From contig NZ_AWXC01000008.1 in NCBI RefSeq assembly GCF_000479005.1, positions 62,001 to 126,000 of the forward strand: a DNA stretch of 64,000 nt, read 5' to 3'. The DNA comes from Prevotella sp. BV3P1. Its GTDB lineage: Bacteria > Bacteroidota > Bacteroidia > Bacteroidales > Bacteroidaceae. Below are positions 61,744-64,000 of this stretch, piece by piece; within the stretch, counting starts at the first letter, position 1; each line of letters opens with the position of its first letter. Below the pieces are notes generated by a model that was not told the origin of the DNA, did no database searches, and saw only the letters and a list, made by a program, of their open reading frames with translations. A program made the translations under genes and the position numbers.

Positions 61744-62433
61744 TTATATGTTGAAGATGCGTAGCACGTTGTAGTCAATCCCTTCATCGTACACATCTTC
61801 ACCCTCGTGTGCCTTCAAAGTATGGACAACGCGGATGGTGACGGGCAACACCAGAATCTCGTAAGCAGTCTTGAGCAAAACCTGCCAGAACATCAAGGGT
61901 AAGATTTCGGCGGTAGGTATCACCCCGAAAAAGGCCAAGGGGAAAAAGATAAGCGAGTCGACACTCTCACCAAAGATGGTACTCAGGATGGCGCGGGCAG
62001 AGAAATTCTTTCCTTGTGATGAGATTTTCATGCGGCTCATCACATAAGCATTGACGAACGAACCACACAAAAAGGCTATGAATGAGGCGAAAGCAATGCG
62101 CGGTGCCAGTCCGAAGATGTCGTGGAAGCTCTGTCCAAGCGTCCAGTAGCTGGCTCCGGGAATCAAGTCGCACAGTGCCGCCATCATCACAAAGAAGAAG
62201 TTCATGGCAAAACCTGTCCAGATGAGTAAGCGGGCTTTGCGATAACCCCACACCTCACACACGCAGTCGTTGATGATGTACGAGATGGGAAAAACGATGA
62301 GTCCGCCGGTCAACGAGATGGGACCTACGGCAATTTGCTTGGTTTCTAACACGTTTGCCGTAATCAGGCAAACACAAAAAAGGATGCTGAAAAGCATGAA
62401 TAGCACACTAACGTGCTGAGTTTTTTGTTCCAT
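61744..62433 (-). CDS. Queuosine precursor transporter (YhhQ/QPTR family)
   Basis: A 229-residue membrane protein with about six helices. Typical family segments are LFCVCLITANVLETKQI, LTGGLIVFPISYIINDCVCEVWGYRKARLLIWTGF, FLCGSFVNAYVMSRMKI and RAILSTIFGESVDSLIFFPLAFFG. YhhQ imports preQ0/preQ1 for queuosine synthesis. Its pairing with queF supports that substrate. ATG at 62433 follows 4 nt after the candidate riboswitch. Confidence 0.92.
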   Translation of the reverse strand: MEQKTQHVSVLFMLFSILFCVCLITANVLETKQIAVGPISLTGGLIVFPISYIINDCVCEVWGYRKARLLIWTGFAMNFFFVMMAALCDLIPGASYWTLGQSFHDIFGLAPRIAFASFIAFLCGSFVNAYVMSRMKISSQGKNFSARAILSTIFGESVDSLIFFPLAFFGVIPTAEILPLMFWQVLLKTAYEILVLPVTIRVVHTLKAHEGEDVYDEGIDYNVLRIFNI

Positions 62434-62437
62434 AATT

Positions 62438-62468
62438 CTTGTTTTTTAAGAGGTTTATCAAGCACTCT
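62438..62468 (-). promoter_or_regulatory. Candidate preQ1-I riboswitch upstream of the queuosine transporter
   Basis: The minus strand reads AGAG-TGCTTGATAAAC-CTCT-TAAAAAACAAG just before the ATG. P1 is AGAG/CTCT, CTTG in its loop pairs with the 3' CAAG, and an A-rich tail joins them. This is the H-type pseudoknot of preQ1-I riboswitches, with a tail resembling that of known translational members. The position, ending 4 nt before a queuosine transporter start codon, fits control of translation initiation. Confidence 0.6.
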
Positions 62469-62574
62469 ATGATGAATAAAAATGTAATGTCCAAATGTCT
62501 TGAGCGCCCTGATTATCCTTCATCAGACCCTCATCTGGTTCATTTGGAAACACTGAATTGTTGTTGAATTTCTG

Positions 62575-62582
62575 CAAAGTTA
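62575..62582 (-). promoter_or_regulatory. Promoter -7 box (TAACTTTG) of the queuosine transporter operon
   Basis: caaagtta on the plus strand. Transcription would start near 62568 and give a leader of about 130 nt that contains the candidate riboswitch. Confidence 0.6.
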
Positions 62583-62625
62583 CATAATTTTGCCGATATC
62601 GAGCTGTTTTTAAGGAAAAAACGAT

Positions 62626-62633
62626 TATTTTTG
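62626..62633 (+). promoter_or_regulatory. Promoter -7 box (TATTTTTG) of the TlpA-like gene
   Basis: TAnnTTTG match 28 bp before ATG 62662. Confidence 0.55.
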
Positions 62634-62661
62634 CCTCAAATAAACAATAGTATAGAACACA

Positions 62662-63747
62662 ATGAAAAAGTACTTATTCACAGCAGCAGTTGCTCTGTTA
62701 GCCACTGCCATGCAAGCCCAAAATGCGGAATATGTCATTACCGGTACTGCTCCGGCAAACGCAAAAATGGTTTATTATTACGACAATGGACAGTTCAGGA
62801 AAACTGACAGCACAACAGTCAGCAACGGTAAATTTCAGCTTAACGGAACAAAACCGCTGAACACCTTCATCACTGTGGCAACCGATGCAAGCCATAGCAT
62901 CACCGTCATTAACGACCGTACGCCCATCACGGTAAACTTGAACAACCAGAGCGTCACTGGATCGGCACAGAATGTTCAGTTCGTTGCCTTGCAAAAGCAA
63001 CAGAGCAAGCAGGATGAGAAAATGATGGACATCTACAAGAAATACCAAGAGATAGCAGCTGACATGACCATCGAAGGACAGACCAAGAAGGCTACGTTTG
63101 AGAAACAGATGGAACAATTGCAGGAACAACAGGTGCAAGACATCTTGAAATTTACCAATACACACAAAACCAGTGTGGCTCCGGCATACTTTTTAGGACA
63201 GATGTTTTATTCGCTGTCGTACAACGACCTGGTGTCCATCCTCGACAACACCTGCGCTTATTACAACCACCCCATGATGGAAGGTCCTAAACGACAGCTC
63301 GTTTCGCTGGGCAAGCGTCGGCCGGGCTTGCAATTTACCGACTTTGCTATGCACGATATACAGGGCAAACCTGCCAAACTGAGCCAATGGGTGGGCAAGG
63401 GCAACTATGTGTTGGTTGACTTTTGGGCAAGCTGGTGTGGCCCGTGCCGACAAGAGATGCCCAACGTGGTGGATGCTTACAAGCGCTATCATGCAGCAAA
63501 GGGATTCGACGTGGTTGGCGTGTCGTTCGACTCAAAGGCTGATGCTTGGAAGAAAGGCATCGCTGACTTGCAACTACCTTGGCACAACATCTCCGACTTG
63601 AAAGGCTGGAAGTGTGCTGCCGCCCAGGTTTATGGTGTCAATTCCATTCCGTCGAACATCCTGGTTGATCCATCTGGACAGATTATTGCGCACGACTTGC
63701 GTGGTTCTAAGCTGGCCGAAAAGTTGAAGGAAATCTTCGGATACTAA
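62662..63747 (+). CDS. DUF4369/TlpA-like thioredoxin-fold periplasmic protein
   Basis: A 361-residue secreted protein (signal peptide MKKYLFTAAVALLATAMQAQ). A DUF4369-type N-terminal domain (YVITGTAPANAKMVYYYDNG..TDSTTVSNGKFQLNG) is joined by a helical region to a TlpA/ResA-like thioredoxin domain with the redox pair WCGPC (C259, C262), then GVNSIPSNILVDPSGQII with the cis-Pro. It would reduce or rearrange disulfides, or support cytochrome maturation, in the periplasm. The DUF4369 protein at 17185 lacks this second domain. Confidence 0.92.
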   Translation: MKKYLFTAAVALLATAMQAQNAEYVITGTAPANAKMVYYYDNGQFRKTDSTTVSNGKFQLNGTKPLNTFITVATDASHSITVINDRTPITVNLNNQSVTGSAQNVQFVALQKQQSKQDEKMMDIYKKYQEIAADMTIEGQTKKATFEKQMEQLQEQQVQDILKFTNTHKTSVAPAYFLGQMFYSLSYNDLVSILDNTCAYYNHPMMEGPKRQLVSLGKRRPGLQFTDFAMHDIQGKPAKLSQWVGKGNYVLVDFWASWCGPCRQEMPNVVDAYKRYHAAKGFDVVGVSFDSKADAWKKGIADLQLPWHNISDLKGWKCAAAQVYGVNSIPSNILVDPSGQIIAHDLRGSKLAEKLKEIFGY

Positions 63748-63811
63748 AGTATCAATCTTGCAAGTATAGGGCATGATTCGTCGTGCCCTTCGCTTGTTAG
63801 AGGAAAAAGTG

Positions 63812-63869
63812 AAATGGGAAAGATGAAATGAGAAGGCTATGCGCCTTTCCTATTTCATCTTTCCCATTT
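63812..63869. terminator. Bidirectional hairpin with 18-bp arms (GAAAGATGAAAT type)
   Basis: aaatgggaaagatgaaat (63812-63829) and its exact complement (63852-63869) form an 18-bp stem, with an inner AAGG/CCTT pair. It lies between converging genes. The same GAAAGATGAAAT word forms the hairpin at 51881-51947. Confidence 0.75.
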
Positions 63870-63884
63870 TATCTTTCGTCTTTA

Positions 63885-64000
63885 TTAAATAATGCTGGTG
63901 CGCTTGGTGAATTCAATAATCTCTGGGATATAGCCGAAAGCCAGGCCGGTGACGGTGTCGGCACAGCCATAGTAAACGGCTACGCGACCCGTGGCGGGGT
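63885..64000 (-). CDS. 3' end of a probable GH130 phosphorylase (partial)
   Basis: Only the last 37 residues are in the window. They read [20 protein letters not shown] followed by [16 protein letters not shown] and a stop. The VxVYYG(A/C)ADTVTGLA pattern is the C-terminal signature of GH130 beta-mannoside phosphorylases such as mannosylglucose phosphorylase. The start lies beyond the window; substrate cannot be judged from this piece. Confidence 0.7.
   Translation of the reverse strand, partial: PATGRVAVYYGCADTVTGLAFGYIPEIIEFTKRTSII

Overview
The window looks like the chromosome of a Bacteroidales bacterium, most likely Prevotella or a close relative. Many genes are preceded by the TAnnTTTG -7 box typical of this group, there is almost no Shine-Dalgarno signal, and the gene families are characteristic of the group (DUF4369, DUF5689, DUF6359, type B L31, AsnA, Bacteroidales-type NrdA/NrdB). 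The species assignment is inference.

Positions 1-14262 are accessory DNA that reads as an integrative mobilizable element whose integrase end lies left of the window. It carries cargo, then a mobility module. The cargo is an AbiEi/AbiEii type IV toxin-antitoxin pair (703-2359) followed by an unusual cluster (2581-7713): an ECF sigma factor fused through one membrane helix to an outer-membrane beta-barrel, a radical SAM/SPASM enzyme, a Gfo/Idh/MocA oxidoreductase and two small lipoproteins. A bipartite motif with identical 21-bp spacing lies upstream of both the sigma gene and the radical SAM gene. The mobility module (7940-13838) has two excisionase-like HTH proteins, a VirE-type ATPase, a CHC2/Toprim primase, a DUF3408 protein, an oriT-like region, a MobC-like protein and a relaxase.

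From 14263 onward the window is core chromosome: dnaX; ftsB/divIC and a small membrane protein; a DUF4369 lipoprotein, pyrC, a membrane metallophosphoesterase and plsC; a polyprenol-phosphate mannosyltransferase; a Fic protein; mfd; a minus-strand class Ia ribonucleotide reductase operon ending in a flavoprotein and a NUDIX hydrolase; a complete menaquinone operon (menI-F-D-B-C-E); and aroB.

Positions 41130-49235 hold a probable nucleic-acid scavenging locus: a secreted DNA/RNA endonuclease, an EEP-family nuclease, a TonB-dependent receptor and two OB-fold-type lipoproteins, interrupted by rpmE2. Then follow a uracil-DNA glycosylase-like gene, udk, a glutathione peroxidase, trxB, pepT with tRNA-Arg(CCG), a GH3 glycosidase, asnA, a patatin/BamA-like protein, queF, a queuosine-precursor transporter with a probable preQ1-I riboswitch, a TlpA-like thioredoxin, and the 3' end of a probable GH130 gene.

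The intergenic DNA is rich in repeats: a dispersed element of about 75-88 bp that carries the promoter -7 box upstream of three genes, two arrays with an exact 22-bp period, a repeat-packed spacer at 49236-49828, and a shared hairpin family at 51881 and 63812.
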